A stretch of DNA of 64,000 bases from Marinomonas profundimaris (GTDB lineage: Bacteria > Pseudomonadota > Gammaproteobacteria > Pseudomonadales > Marinomonadaceae), in contig NZ_AYOZ01000062.1 in the NCBI RefSeq assembly GCF_000508165.1, positions 90,538-154,537 of the forward strand, read 5' to 3'. The translations under genes and the position numbers were made by a program. A model generated the notes under the pieces. It worked only from the letters and a program-made list of their open reading frames with translations, made no database searches and was not told the origin of the DNA. Position 1 is the stretch's first letter. Each line of letters starts with the position of its first letter. Below, piece after piece: positions 54,532 through 64,000 of the stretch.

Positions 54532-57108
54532 TTAACGTTTTGAGCTATCATTTTTGGCTGTGAATAAATGCTGTTGATACATTAACGCACTCATGGGCTC
54601 ACCAAAGTAATAACCTTGCAGAATATCGCATTGATGCTGCGTCAAAAAGTCGACTTGCTCCTGTGTCTCGATACCTTCTGCAATCACATCCATTTTCAGC
54701 CCTTTTGCCATCGCAATGGTTGCTAAAATGATGCTTTCATCTGTTTCGTTATGCCCGATACCCGCGACAAATGAACGATCAATTTTAAGGTAATGCGCAT
54801 CAAGTCGTTTTAAATAGGTTAACGAGCAATAACCCGTGCCAAAGTCATCAATCGTAATGGTGATGTTGTTCTCTACCAGTTGCATCAAGTTTTGCGTCAA
54901 CGTGGCCGAGCTGACCATTAGCGCGGTTTCGGTCAACTCCACAGACATGGTTTCGCTAGGAATAGCGTACTCTTCCATAGCCGCTAATAAATCCTCGACA
55001 ACATTAGAGTTAGACAATTGCACTGTCGAGATATTAATGGCCGTTTTACCCACATCCAGACCCAACTGACGCCATTCATGTAGTTGCTTACAACAGGCCT
55101 GAATGATCCATTTTCCTAAGGTGACAATTTGTCCCGACTCTTCCAGAATAGGAATAAACGCTTCTGGAGCGACGTGCTCTCCGCTCTTTCTAACCCATCG
55201 AAACAAGAGTTCTGCACCAATCACAGCGCCAGTACACGCATTCACCTGAGGCTGAAAGTCTAAACTGAGCCCATCTCCCGTTCGTATTGCTTCATCCAGC
55301 TCTTGCTGTAAAGCAACCCTGTGTTTCATAATTTCATCCATGGATGAATCAAAAATACGGTAGGTATTTCGCCCCTCTTGTTTTGAACGATACATAGCCA
55401 TGTCCGCTTGTCGTAACAAGGTCGAGGTGTCCGCGCCTTGGATGGCGTTTACCGCCACCCCCACACTGCAGGTCACAAAAAATTTCGAACCTTGATAATC
55501 AAAAGGGGTCTCCAAGCCTGAGACAATCGCTTGCGCTAATTGCGTCATTTCTTCTCGATCCGCCAACGGATACACAAACAAAGCGAACTCGTCGCCACCT
55601 AAACGCGCCAATGTGGCAGTATCCGGTAAAATGCTTTGGAGCTTATTGGCTGTGCGTTTTAATAATATGTCGCCCGCTTCGTGACCCAATGTGTCATTAA
55701 TTTCTTTGAAGCGATCTAAATCGATAAAGATCAAACCAATTAAACCTTGAGAGTAGCCATGAATGCGTTCATTAATCTGTTCTTCAAAATAACGACGATT
55801 AGCCAGACTGGTTAGACCATCGTGCTTGGCCAAAAATATGGCGTGTTCTTCGGCTATTTTTCGGGCACTAATATCCTCGTGTACGGCAATATAATTTTCT
55901 ATCTCGCCGGTTACAGACTTAATCGGCGTAATCACTTGGTTTACCGTAATCAAAGAACCACTTTTGTCTCGGTTAATCAATTCACCGCGCCAACTTTTAC
56001 CCGACGAAATGGTTTTCCATAAATCCCGAAAATAACGCCTGTCTTGGCAACCCGAGTTCAATATTCTTGGTGTTTCTCCTCGAATTTCTTGGATGGTGTA
56101 CCCTGTAAGTTTTGTGAAGGCTTGGTTGATCCAATGAATTTTGCCCTTTTTGTCTGTGATGAAAATAGCATTGGCGGTATTTCGAATCGCAGCACTCAAT
56201 AAGCGATTATTACCATTGTTACGTTCATAACGATGCTTAAACACAAAGGACATCAGCATTAATATCACAATCACCAGCCCAAATACGGCAAAGCTCCATT
56301 TCAGTATCCAAGCATCAGAAGACCAAATTGCGAGGTCAATATGATCGTAAGAACGAAGCGTGACCACAAAAGGGATAAAAGCCGCCGCGCGAAAACTTTC
56401 TGAATAAGCATAAACACCCTCTTTTTCAATGCGCTGCACGCCCCACGCGGTACTTTGTGAAGCTTCTTTTATCCAGTGAGGCATCGGCAATGCGCTTCCT
56501 AGCATGTTCTCGCCAGACGTATGAAACACATCGATTTCCTTGCCTCCGTATTCCTTAGCGCTGAGTAAATTCGAGTAATAATTGGGATCAATAGAGCCAA
56601 CGACAAAGCCTTTTATTTGACCTTCTGCATAATACGGTGAACATACTGGCCAGTAACGCGCGGATTGTTGCCTTACATTCACTCCCCATCCATGTCCATC
56701 TTGAGGCGTCAATAGACGCACTTTAGAGGAATTCGACGAAGTCGGCTCAGTTTGGCACAAGATTGCATCTGATAATGGAACCACTTCAATGCTGTGTAAC
56801 TGCGGAAACGAATGCAGCAATTGCTTCTCTACTCGCAAAATTGCGGTGTCAGAAAGTTCTGGAATTTGAGGAGAGAGAGAGGAAAGGCTTCCACTGACCG
56901 CTTGAATCGACAAAGTTATCGATTCTTCAATAGCATGGACCAAGGCTACGTTGGCAGCTAACTGTTCATTTAATGCCCTTTCATAACCTCGCTGTAATAG
57001 CTGGTGTAAAATGACGGATAAGCACACAAGGATAATCACCACTGCAGGTAATAAGACGGGTTGTCGTCGAAGATGTTCACCCACTGTCTGTCGCCATATT
57101 TTCAACAT
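54532..57108 (-). CDS. Membrane PAS-GGDEF-EAL protein (cyclic-di-GMP turnover)
   Basis: 858 residues. Two membrane helices (about 17-39 and 268-290) flank a periplasmic Cache-like sensor. A PAS domain (about 305-420; AIFITDKKGKIHWINQAF, GEIENYIAVHEDIS) comes next. The GGDEF domain has DGLTSLANRRYF, DLDRFKEINDTLGHEAGD and intact ARLGGDEFALFV, without an RxxD inhibitory site at the usual place. In the EAL domain the signature reads GAELLFRW, so the motif is ELL; the metal-binding Glu is kept. TETALM, TIDDFGTGYCSL, LKIDRSFV and IAEGIETQEQ are intact. Phosphodiesterase activity therefore remains possible. Monocistronic. Confidence 0.9.
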   Translation of the reverse strand: MLKIWRQTVGEHLRRQPVLLPAVVIILVCLSVILHQLLQRGYERALNEQLAANVALVHAIEESITLSIQAVSGSLSSLSPQIPELSDTAILRVEKQLLHSFPQLHSIEVVPLSDAILCQTEPTSSNSSKVRLLTPQDGHGWGVNVRQQSARYWPVCSPYYAEGQIKGFVVGSIDPNYYSNLLSAKEYGGKEIDVFHTSGENMLGSALPMPHWIKEASQSTAWGVQRIEKEGVYAYSESFRAAAFIPFVVTLRSYDHIDLAIWSSDAWILKWSFAVFGLVIVILMLMSFVFKHRYERNNGNNRLLSAAIRNTANAIFITDKKGKIHWINQAFTKLTGYTIQEIRGETPRILNSGCQDRRYFRDLWKTISSGKSWRGELINRDKSGSLITVNQVITPIKSVTGEIENYIAVHEDISARKIAEEHAIFLAKHDGLTSLANRRYFEEQINERIHGYSQGLIGLIFIDLDRFKEINDTLGHEAGDILLKRTANKLQSILPDTATLARLGGDEFALFVYPLADREEMTQLAQAIVSGLETPFDYQGSKFFVTCSVGVAVNAIQGADTSTLLRQADMAMYRSKQEGRNTYRIFDSSMDEIMKHRVALQQELDEAIRTGDGLSLDFQPQVNACTGAVIGAELLFRWVRKSGEHVAPEAFIPILEESGQIVTLGKWIIQACCKQLHEWRQLGLDVGKTAINISTVQLSNSNVVEDLLAAMEEYAIPSETMSVELTETALMVSSATLTQNLMQLVENNITITIDDFGTGYCSLTYLKRLDAHYLKIDRSFVAGIGHNETDESIILATIAMAKGLKMDVIAEGIETQEQVDFLTQHQCDILQGYYFGEPMSALMYQQHLFTAKNDSSKR

Positions 57109-57291
57109 AGGTAAATATCACATTATTTTTATAATGCTTAAATTATAAGCAGGGTTAATAGAAATCAACCATAAAGATGTTAAGTATGTCATGCGCTTAG
57201 TAAAGCGTTTGTATGTGATGGGGTATTCGTGATTGCCTTATCGGACAGTCGCGGCAATATCTGCCTTCTTATTGCCTTTTTCGAATACGCA

Positions 57292-57319
57292 TAAAAAAGG
57301 CACCTTAAGGTGCCTTTTT
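57292..57319 (-). terminator. Intrinsic terminator of argS
   Basis: GGCACC (57298-57303) and GGTGCC (57308-57313) form a stem with loop TTAA, flanked by six A and six T residues. On the minus strand it ends argS. The rest of 57109-57339 is the leader of the GGDEF-EAL gene, with nothing else seen. Confidence 0.92.
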
Positions 57320-57339
57320 TGATTTAAACCAAGGAGAAA

Positions 57340-59073
57340 CTACATACGCTCTAGGGTTTCAATGCCTAATAGCTCAAGACCTTGCTTCAACGTCGACGCG
57401 GTATTTATCGCCAGTTGTAGACGGCTTTGTTTCACGTTGTCTTCTGCATTCAAGATTGGGCAAGCTTCATAGAATGTCATGAACGTGCCCGCTAAATCGT
57501 ACAAGTAAGCACACAAGAAGTGCGGCATACCGTCATTAGCAACCTGCTGAATGGCTTCTTCAAACTGACACAGCTTTACGGCCAATGCGCGTTCTTGCGG
57601 TGCATCAACTGAAATATCCCCCGTCAAACTTGTCACGTCGATCTCAGAACGCTTAACAATGCTGGCGATACGAGAGTAAGCGTACAACAAGTAAGGCGCG
57701 GTGTTGCCTTCAAAGCTCAACATGGTGTCCCAGTTGAACACATAATCACTGGTGCGGTTTTTCGACAAATCGGCGTATTTGACTGACGCAATACCCACAA
57801 CACGACCGATGTTACGCAATTCGTCTTCGCCCATTTCTGGGTTCTTGGAAGCAACCAGTTTATACGCTCGTTCTTGCGCCTCTTCTAGTAAATCAGACAA
57901 TTTTGCTACGCCACCAGAACGGGTTTTAAACGGTTTTCCATCGCTGCCCATTACAGTGCCAAAAGGCATGTGTTCCAGTTGCGTCTCTGGTTTCACAAAG
58001 CCCGCTTTACGCGACAAGGTGAAAATTTGCTGGAAATGCAAAGACTGACGCGCATCCACAAAATACAACACACGATCTGCGTTCAATGTGTGTTGACGGA
58101 AACGAACCGCGGCCAAATCGGTTGTGGCATACAAAAAGCCACCACCGGTTTTCTGTACAATCACAGGTGTAATTTCACCTTCTTTGTTCGCAAATTCCTC
58201 CATAAACACACATTGCGCGCCGTTGGATTCTTGTAACAAACCTTGAGACTGTAACTCGTTGACCACATTCTCTAAATCGTCGTTATACGCACTTTCTGGC
58301 ATAACGTGCTGACGTTCTAAAGACACGCCAAGCATCTTGTAGGTTTCTTCACAATGGGTCAGAGAGATGTTGATAAACTCATCCCAAAGTGCCAAACATT
58401 CTTCGTCACCCGATTGCAGCGCAACCACCAATTCACGAGCGCGCGTAGCAAAGGTTTCATCGTCGTCGAAACAGTTTTTTGCCGCTCGGTAAAAGGTTTC
58501 AAGATCCGACAGCGCCATGCTAATGGTCGTATTTTCAGAACGTAAACGTTCCATGTACGCCAACAACATGCCGAACTGTGTTCCCCAATCGCCTACATGG
58601 TTTTGGCGAACCACATTGTGACCAAAAAACGCCAATGTGCGTACAACTGCATCACCAATAACAGTCGAACGAAGATGACCCACGTGCATTTCTTTCGCAA
58701 GGTTTGGCGAAGAGTAATCCACGACAACCGTCTCTGGCGATGCCACTGGATTTACATCAAGGCGTTCGCTGGTACGTAATTGCACAAGCTCTTTGCTCAA
58801 GAAAATATTCTTCAAGAAAATGTTAATAAACCCCGGACCGGCGATTTCGACTTTCTCTGCCAAATCAGACAAATCCAACTTATCCAGCGTGGCTTGTGCA
58901 AACTCACGAGGGTTCATTTTTAGGGCTTTTGCTGCGCCCATAATGCCATTGGCTTGGTAATCACCAAATTGTACTTTTGCCGATTGACGGACTAATGCCG
59001 CCGCCGTATCGGACGCGCCAGCCGCAATCATAGCAGCCTGAATACGTTGATTAAGAAGAGTTTGAATATTCAC
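57340..59073 (-). CDS. argS: Arginyl-tRNA synthetase
   Basis: 577 residues, class I synthetase, translated from GTG at 59073 with AAGG eight bases upstream. The N-terminal Add1 domain recognises the D-loop. The HIGH motif is HVGHLRST, following [13 protein letters not shown]. The KMSKS loop is degenerate ([10 protein letters not shown]), as is usual for this enzyme. The C-terminal anticodon-binding DALR domain ends [13 protein letters not shown]. Length agrees with the E. coli enzyme (577). Confidence 0.97.
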   Translation of the reverse strand: MNIQTLLNQRIQAAMIAAGASDTAAALVRQSAKVQFGDYQANGIMGAAKALKMNPREFAQATLDKLDLSDLAEKVEIAGPGFINIFLKNIFLSKELVQLRTSERLDVNPVASPETVVVDYSSPNLAKEMHVGHLRSTVIGDAVVRTLAFFGHNVVRQNHVGDWGTQFGMLLAYMERLRSENTTISMALSDLETFYRAAKNCFDDDETFATRARELVVALQSGDEECLALWDEFINISLTHCEETYKMLGVSLERQHVMPESAYNDDLENVVNELQSQGLLQESNGAQCVFMEEFANKEGEITPVIVQKTGGGFLYATTDLAAVRFRQHTLNADRVLYFVDARQSLHFQQIFTLSRKAGFVKPETQLEHMPFGTVMGSDGKPFKTRSGGVAKLSDLLEEAQERAYKLVASKNPEMGEDELRNIGRVVGIASVKYADLSKNRTSDYVFNWDTMLSFEGNTAPYLLYAYSRIASIVKRSEIDVTSLTGDISVDAPQERALAVKLCQFEEAIQQVANDGMPHFLCAYLYDLAGTFMTFYEACPILNAEDNVKQSRLQLAINTASTLKQGLELLGIETLERM

Positions 59074-59131
59074 TAAGAAGACCTTTAAACAGTAAACACA
59101 TCGTTAATGATAACGACATGTCAGAATCACA

Positions 59132-59163
59132 CAGCCCTCTGATTGATCACAATCAAAGGGCTG
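59132..59163 (-). terminator. Hairpin after ilvA
   Basis: CAGCCCT (59132-59138) pairs with AGGGCTG (59157-59163), and the inner GATTG (59141-59145) pairs with CAATC (59150-59154), loop ATCA. The T-run on the minus strand is poor. It is probably the ilvA terminator, or acts together with Rho. Confidence 0.5.
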
Positions 59164-59208
59164 AATTCAAGAAAATAATGGCGCTAATGATAACCGATTT
59201 TCGCACTT

Positions 59209-60714
59209 TTAGCGAAAGAACAGCTTACACGCTTCGTTGTTGTTTTCGTCCTGATAAGGATAGCCGAGTTCATCTAGGAAATGCGTCACATCGGCCTCTT
59301 CACCCGCAGCTTGCAAACCAACCAAAACACGACCATACGCATCACCATGGTTACGATAATGAAACATGGAAATATTCCATTGTCCGCCAAGCGTGTTTAA
59401 GAATTTCAGCAAGGCACCTGGGCGTTCAGGAAATTCAAAACTATAAAGCAATTCGCCTTTGTCGCTGCGCAAATGCCCACCAATCATATGACGAACATGG
59501 ACTTTCGCGGTTTCATCATCGGTTAGATCGGTGATTTCGTAGTTTTTCAGGTCGTCTATTAATTCTTTTCGACTGTGCGGACTGCCACCTAATGCGACGC
59601 CGACAAAAATCACCGCTTGTTTATCATCGCCGTAACGGTAGTTAAATTCGGTAATGTTACGGCCAACCAACGCCTGACAAAAATCTTTAAAGCTGCCCGG
59701 ATGCTCTGGGATTTTCACTGCAATAATCGCTTCACGTTTTTCACCAAGTTCAGCGCGTTCTGACACATGTCGTAAGCGGTCAAAATTGACATTTGCGCCA
59801 CTATTGATCGCAATCAATGTTTGGCCTTTCGCGCCTTCACGCTCGATGTATTTTTTCAAACCAGCCAACGCACAAGCGCCCGCCGGTTCAGTAATGGCTC
59901 GAGTGTCATCGTAGATGTCTTTGATTGCCGCACACATTTCATCGGTCGTCACTGTGATGACTTCATCGACCGTGTCTTTGGCAATCGCAAAGGTATTATG
60001 ACCAATTTCTGCCACGGCCACGCCTTCCGCAAAAATCCCCACGGTGGCCAAGCGAGTCGGCTTGCCTTTTTCCAATGCGATTTTTAAACACGCCGCATCC
60101 ACAGGCTCAACGCCGATGATTTTGATGTCTGGACGAAGGTATTTAATGTAGGCAGATACACCGGCGATCAAACCACCGCCGCCAACCGGAATAAAAATCG
60201 CGTCGATGTTACCTTCATGTTGATGCAGGATTTCCATACCAATCGTGCCTTGACCAGCAATCGTATCCAAATCATCAAAAGGATGGACATAGACTTGGCC
60301 AGTTTTTTCCATAATTTCACGGGATTTAGCCGACGCTTCATCAAAAGCATCACCAAATAAAACCACTTCAGCGCCATGGTTGCGCACGGCGTTGACCTTC
60401 ACTTCAGGCGTAGTTGCTGGCATGACAATCGTCGCCTGAATGCCGAGTTTTTTCGCCGCCAAGGCCAAACCTTGCGCGTGATTTCCTGCAGAAGCAGCAA
60501 TCACGCCACGCGCGCGTTCTTCCGGTGTTAGCTGACAAATTTTGTTGTATGCCCCACGAATTTTGAAGGAGAAAACCGGCTGTAAATCTTCTCGCTTCAA
60601 AATAATCTCGTTGCCTAATCGAGTCGATAACTGATTGGCACGAGACAGTGGCGTTTCTACGGCAACGTCATAAACGCGCGCCTGTAGGATCTTTTTGATC
60701 ATGGTATGGGGCAT
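59209..60714 (-). CDS. ilvA: Threonine ammonia-lyase, biosynthetic
   Basis: PLP enzyme that deaminates threonine to 2-oxobutyrate, the first step of isoleucine synthesis. 501 residues. KREDLQPVFSFKIRGAYNKI carries the PLP-lysine, ASAGNHAQGLA the substrate loop, and IFIPVGGGGLIAGVSAYIKY the phosphate-binding glycines. Two ACT-like regulatory domains follow from about residue 325 (IAVKIPEHPGSFKDFCQALV; YSFEFPERPGALLKFLNTLG), so allosteric control by isoleucine and valine is expected. ATG 60714 has AGGA six bases upstream; the longer open frame to 60909 is leader. Confidence 0.95.
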   Translation of the reverse strand: MPHTMIKKILQARVYDVAVETPLSRANQLSTRLGNEIILKREDLQPVFSFKIRGAYNKICQLTPEERARGVIAASAGNHAQGLALAAKKLGIQATIVMPATTPEVKVNAVRNHGAEVVLFGDAFDEASAKSREIMEKTGQVYVHPFDDLDTIAGQGTIGMEILHQHEGNIDAIFIPVGGGGLIAGVSAYIKYLRPDIKIIGVEPVDAACLKIALEKGKPTRLATVGIFAEGVAVAEIGHNTFAIAKDTVDEVITVTTDEMCAAIKDIYDDTRAITEPAGACALAGLKKYIEREGAKGQTLIAINSGANVNFDRLRHVSERAELGEKREAIIAVKIPEHPGSFKDFCQALVGRNITEFNYRYGDDKQAVIFVGVALGGSPHSRKELIDDLKNYEITDLTDDETAKVHVRHMIGGHLRSDKGELLYSFEFPERPGALLKFLNTLGGQWNISMFHYRNHGDAYGRVLVGLQAAGEEADVTHFLDELGYPYQDENNNEACKLFFR

Positions 60715-60951
60715 AGTGCTTCCTAAACGAATATAAATCGGCAACGCGATATTCTTAACGACACCTACGCTGACTCTGCTAGTCAAAAAAAACGAATAGG
60801 AAATATACCCTTTCAACCCTCTTCGCGCAAAGACCGATGCTCTCTCTGGACACATAAAAATCGCATAAAATCGGTCATTCACCTGACCCAGCAGGGTAAC
60901 AATCACCACTTGAAGTGCTTATAATATTCACACCATCAGAGGAGACTTATC

Positions 60952-61059
60952 ATGAGAAGTAAGTCCCAACAGACAGCCCCTAACAAAACCATTATAAAAG
61001 GCGACAATCACCATGACTCAAGACGAATTAAAGCAAGCCGTTGCCGAAGCGGCCGTTGA
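60952..61059 (+). CDS. Short upstream ORF overlapping the rpiA start
   Basis: A 35-codon frame beginning [12 protein letters not shown] has a much better ribosome binding site (AGAGGAG, seven bases before ATG) than rpiA itself. It runs 47 bases into rpiA in another frame and stops at TGA 61057-61059. A TATAAT lies at 60920-60925. The peptide is basic and has no recognised family. It could be a leader peptide coupling translation to rpiA, or chance. Confidence 0.35.
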   Translation: MRSKSQQTAPNKTIIKGDNHHDSRRIKASRCRSGR

Positions 61060-61684
61060 ATACATTCTTCCTATGCTCGAAGCCGATACGATCGTCGGCG
61101 TTGGCACGGGTTCTACTGCGAATCTCTTTATTGATGAACTAGCAAAGCACAAAGGTATTTTTGACGGTACGGTTGCCAGTTCTGAAGCGTCTGCTGAACG
61201 CCTAAAGAAACACGGCATTCCCGTTTATGATTTAAACAGCGTCGACAACATTCGTGTTTATGTGGATGGCGCAGACGAATCCAATGATCACTTGCACCTC
61301 ATCAAAGGCGGTGGCGCGGCATTAACACGTGAGAAAATCGTCGTGGCTTGCAGTGATGAGTTTGTTTGTATTGCTGACGAATCCAAACTGGTTAAAGTAC
61401 TGGGTGATTTTCCACTTCCAGTCGAAATCATTCCAATGGCGCGTGGTCATGTAGCGCGTGAGTTAGTAAAACTTGGTGGTGATCCGGTTTATCGTGAAGG
61501 CGTGGTGACGGATAACGGCAATAGCATACTGGATGTCTATAACCTTGATATTCTAGACCCTGTTGCACTGGAAAAAAGCATTGATGGCATTGTTGGCGTA
61601 GTAACAAACGGCTTATTTGCAAAACGTCCCGCCGATATTTTATTGCTTGCAACAAAAGACGGCATTAAAACACTGAAACGATAA
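61013..61684 (+). CDS. rpiA: Ribose-5-phosphate isomerase A
   Basis: Interconverts ribose-5-phosphate and ribulose-5-phosphate. 223 residues. [16 protein letters not shown] is the phosphate-binding motif. [26 protein letters not shown] holds the catalytic Asp/Glu region (DGADE), and [11 protein letters not shown] is the late conserved block. [11 protein letters not shown] binds the sugar. Its own ribosome binding site is weak (AAGG eleven bases away). Convergent with zntB across a shared hairpin. Confidence 0.96.
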   Translation: MTQDELKQAVAEAAVEYILPMLEADTIVGVGTGSTANLFIDELAKHKGIFDGTVASSEASAERLKKHGIPVYDLNSVDNIRVYVDGADESNDHLHLIKGGGAALTREKIVVACSDEFVCIADESKLVKVLGDFPLPVEIIPMARGHVARELVKLGGDPVYREGVVTDNGNSILDVYNLDILDPVALEKSIDGIVGVVTNGLFAKRPADILLLATKDGIKTLKR

Positions 61685-61692
61685 AGACAATT

Positions 61693-61720
61693 AAAGCCGT
61701 TCACACCAATGAACGGCTTT
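61693..61720. terminator. Terminator between rpiA and zntB
   Basis: AAAGCCGTTCA (61693-61703) pairs perfectly with TGAACGGCTTT (61710-61720), loop CACCAA. Short T-runs on both sides make it bidirectional for the convergent genes. Confidence 0.85.
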
Positions 61721-61736
61721 AATGTTTTCTAAATCA

Positions 61737-62705
61737 CTAGAACCAACGGCTTCGTCGCATTAAAATAAACTGACCGCCGCCTAAAATGACCAACGCAGTG
61801 CAGAATAACCAGAATGCAGCGCCGCTGTCCGTTCCGGGCATTCCACCAATATTGATACCAAATAATCCTGTTAAAAAACCCAGCGGCATAAAAATACCAG
61901 ACAGAATGGAAAGCACATACATGCGTGCGTTCATTTTTTCGGCTTGTAAGTTGGTGAACTCTTCCTGCATCAGCAAACAACGCTCACGCAGCGACTCCAG
62001 CCCTTCGACATAGCGTGTGATGTCGTTGGCAGCTTCCTGAACTTGAGCGGATTGATCCGCTGTCATCCAAGATAAGGATTCCTGATACAACTTATTAATC
62101 GCTTCTTTTTGAGGCACTAAGAAACGCCTTAGACGAATCGTTTCAAGACGACGCTGAACCAGAGAATCTCGCTGCCCCGCTTCAATGCCTTCTCCGATAC
62201 TTTCTTCCAGATCCGCCAGCTCATCTTCCAGTCCATTAATGACCTTCGCCATACGACCTGTCAGCGTTTCTGTTAGCGTTGAAAGAATGTCTCCCGTACT
62301 GGTCGGACCTTCATTGTTCGAAAGGTCTCTCACGATGTCTTGAACGGATAATAAGCGACGTCGTCGACTCGATATAATGAAATGCGGAGTCACCCAAAGT
62401 CGCAAAGCAACCATGTCGGAAGGGTTCGATTCTGGGTTTAAATTCACACCACGTAACGTCACCAATAAACCTTTTCCCATTTTAACCGTGCGTGGGCGTG
62501 TCTCTTCTGCGAACAATGCCTCAATCACGGTTTCAGGAATGTCTTCTAAACTAGACAGCCAGGTGTGACCTTCTTCTTCACTGCAATCCAAATGCACCCA
62601 TCGGCACCCATGAATAGGAAGCGAGGTTGGTAAATCCGTTGCGGACAATACACTCGCCCCACCTTTACCATCGAGTTCTAAATTGTGTATTAAAAAAGCA
62701 GACAT
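61737..62705 (-). CDS. zntB: Zinc transporter ZntB (CorA superfamily)
   Basis: 322 residues. A large cytoplasmic N-terminal domain is followed by a long helix (TLTGRMAKVINGLEDELADL) and two C-terminal membrane helices (ILSGIFMPLGFLTGLFGINI; FWLFCTALVILGGGQFIL). The selectivity loop reads GINIGGMPG where CorA has GMN, which points to the ZntB branch that moves Zn2+ with protons. ATG 62705 (MSAFLIHN) has GAGG seven bases upstream; two earlier in-frame ATGs are poorer. Confidence 0.88.
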   Translation of the reverse strand: MSAFLIHNLELDGKGGASVLSATDLPTSLPIHGCRWVHLDCSEEEGHTWLSSLEDIPETVIEALFAEETRPRTVKMGKGLLVTLRGVNLNPESNPSDMVALRLWVTPHFIISSRRRRLLSVQDIVRDLSNNEGPTSTGDILSTLTETLTGRMAKVINGLEDELADLEESIGEGIEAGQRDSLVQRRLETIRLRRFLVPQKEAINKLYQESLSWMTADQSAQVQEAANDITRYVEGLESLRERCLLMQEEFTNLQAEKMNARMYVLSILSGIFMPLGFLTGLFGINIGGMPGTDSGAAFWLFCTALVILGGGQFILMRRSRWF

Positions 62706-62852
62706 AGTCATTCCTCTTAGCATTTTTCGTAGATTATCTGAAAACCTCCGCTTTCCCTATTTATTTTATCCTCATCACACAAGCTTGGCTGACACTTAGA
62801 GTCGAGAGTGGCATAATTTCGACAACCTCAAATAATAAGGAAATGCCAGACC

Positions 62853-63812
62853 ATGCAAAACCTATCTGATGTTTTAGCATCCAGCTCAACACCGAAAACA
62901 TTAAACACTGTTTTAACGGTAACAACGGACACCTGCATCGCGATTTCTGATGCGCTAAAACAAGGTTATCTTGCAGGTATTCTGGGTATGGCTGGCAATG
63001 AAAATGTGCAGGGAGAAGAACAAAAGAAGCTGGATGTTATTTCTAACGATATGCTAAAAGACGCGCTGCTTGCCTGTCCATCAGTCCGAGCGATTGCTTC
63101 TGAAGAAGAAGATTACATAGTGCCAGCCAATACAGACGGCGAATATTTTATTGCTTTCGACCCATTGGATGGCTCATCAAATATCGACATTAATGCCATG
63201 GTCGGCACCATTTTTTCGATCTATCGTCAAACTGGAGAAAAGCCAGCAACAGAAGAAGACTTTCTTATTCCAGGCAAACAACAAGTTGCCGCTGGCTACG
63301 TACTTTACGGGCCTTCTACCATGTTGGTTCTGACCACAGGCGATGGCGTCAACATGTTTACCTATGATCCAACAAAACACGTTTTCACACTGACGCATAA
63401 AAAAATTCAAGTTGCGAAGGAAACTCAAGAGTTCGCCATTAACATGTCTAATCAGCGTTTTTGGTCCAAAAACATACAAAATTACGTGAATGATCTTGTA
63501 AAGGGCAAAGAAGGCGAACGCGGTAAGAACTTCAACATGCGCTGGGTAGCGGCCATGGTTGGCGATGTACATCGTATTTTGTGTCGTGGTGGTATCTTCA
63601 TCTACCCATGGGATAACAAAGACCCTTCGAAAGCCGGTAAACTGCGCCTAATGTACGAAGCCAACCCAATGGCTATGCTATTAGAACAAGCTGGCGGTAA
63701 AGCGCATACACATACTCAACGCATTCTAGACATTCAGCCAGAAGCCATTCATCAGCGCGTTGCAGTTATTTTAGGTGCTGTGAACGAAGTAGATAAGTGC
63801 CTAAGTTATTAA
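62853..63812 (+). CDS. fbp: Fructose-1,6-bisphosphatase, class I
   Basis: Hydrolyses fructose-1,6-bisphosphate to fructose-6-phosphate in gluconeogenesis. 319 residues. ASEEEDYIV and [20 protein letters not shown] hold the metal-binding Glu and Asp residues of class I enzymes. [14 protein letters not shown] and [17 protein letters not shown] are the later substrate-binding blocks. AAGGAA precedes the ATG. It fits with pentose or organic-acid growth, which the sugar operon and malic enzyme also imply. Ends at a strong terminator. Confidence 0.97.
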   Translation: MQNLSDVLASSSTPKTLNTVLTVTTDTCIAISDALKQGYLAGILGMAGNENVQGEEQKKLDVISNDMLKDALLACPSVRAIASEEEDYIVPANTDGEYFIAFDPLDGSSNIDINAMVGTIFSIYRQTGEKPATEEDFLIPGKQQVAAGYVLYGPSTMLVLTTGDGVNMFTYDPTKHVFTLTHKKIQVAKETQEFAINMSNQRFWSKNIQNYVNDLVKGKEGERGKNFNMRWVAAMVGDVHRILCRGGIFIYPWDNKDPSKAGKLRLMYEANPMAMLLEQAGGKAHTHTQRILDIQPEAIHQRVAVILGAVNEVDKCLSY

Positions 63813-63859
63813 CTTTAAAAAATCTTGTTTTTAAAGTGCTGTGAATAAGTTCTACAACT

Positions 63860-63884
63860 AAGCCTTCTGCATGAAGGCTTTTTT
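63860..63884 (+). terminator. Intrinsic terminator of fbp
   Basis: AGCCTTC (63861-63867) pairs with GAAGGCT (63873-63879), extended by one A-T pair, loop TGCAT, followed by five T residues. It lies 48 bases after the fbp stop codon. From 63885 to the window end I see no gene. Confidence 0.92.
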
Positions 63885-64000
63885 ATGATCAAAACACAAT
63901 ACGAGCCCGTTCTTTATAAGGGCTTGGCTCAAAATGACACTTTCCCCGAGCCGTTTTCTCAGCCCCTTATTTCAGTCACTTATTTCAGACGTAAAAAAGC

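Noticed and set aside
60715..60909. 65-residue N-terminal extension of IlvA
   Set aside because: The family begins at the internal ATG 60714, which has a good ribosome binding site; the extension is leader sequence with no conserved pattern.

Overview
The window is a chromosomal segment of a marine-type gammaproteobacterium. The block mrcA / pil genes / aroK-aroB-damX / gltBD has the order seen in Pseudomonas and relatives. That order, the rpmE-priA-ftsN-hslVU block and the moderate base composition suggest an Oceanospirillales member, most like Marinomonas. The genus is inferred from gene content. I saw no rRNA, tRNA, CRISPR array, prophage or insertion sequence. Almost all of the DNA is ordinary protein-coding sequence.

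Layout. 1-6.7 kb: a chemoreceptor cut by the window edge, periplasmic CpdB, a membrane zinc peptidase, a DnaJ-like protein and the lytic transglycosylase MltA. 6.7-9.3 kb: a TonB energy-transduction operon, exbB-exbD-exbD2-tonB, with overlapping genes behind a Fur-box-like promoter. The second ExbD lacks the proton-carrying Asp. 9.3-13.7 kb: a LysE-type exporter with an AraC regulator, a MATE pump and a Bcr/CflA pump. 13.7-23.9 kb: a seven-gene sugar operon. It holds a ChvE/GguA/GguB ABC importer, a GguC/AraD1 protein, an SDR aldose dehydrogenase, an IlvD/Edd sugar-acid dehydratase and a 2-oxoglutarate semialdehyde dehydrogenase. Together these form a non-phosphorylating (Weimberg-like) route from an aldopentose to 2-oxoglutarate, with a GbpR-like LysR gene at the far end. 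24-28.4 kb: a KefB-type antiporter, a GGDEF-EAL protein and a 58-residue DUF6435 gene.

28.5-43.7 kb: gltBD, then damX, aroB, aroK and a shortened type IV pilus assembly operon of three genes instead of pilMNOPQ, divergent from mrcA (PBP1A). 43.7-52.5 kb: malic enzyme, a secreted thermonuclease-like protein, rpmE, priA, an FtsN-like SPOR protein, hslVU behind a near-consensus sigma-32 promoter, a DUF971 protein and an isolated ubiJ. 52.5-64 kb: a DMT transporter, type I asparaginase, a second GGDEF-EAL protein, argS, ilvA, rpiA (with a short leader ORF), zntB and fbp.

The points most worth a second look are the Asp-to-Asn change in the tandem ExbD, the compact three-gene pilus/competence operon, the complete sugar operon with its candidate operator, a second Fur-like site upstream of gltB, and the rpmE terminator embedded in the signal-peptide codons of the next gene. 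I found no obviously unprecedented multi-gene system; most of the window is housekeeping.
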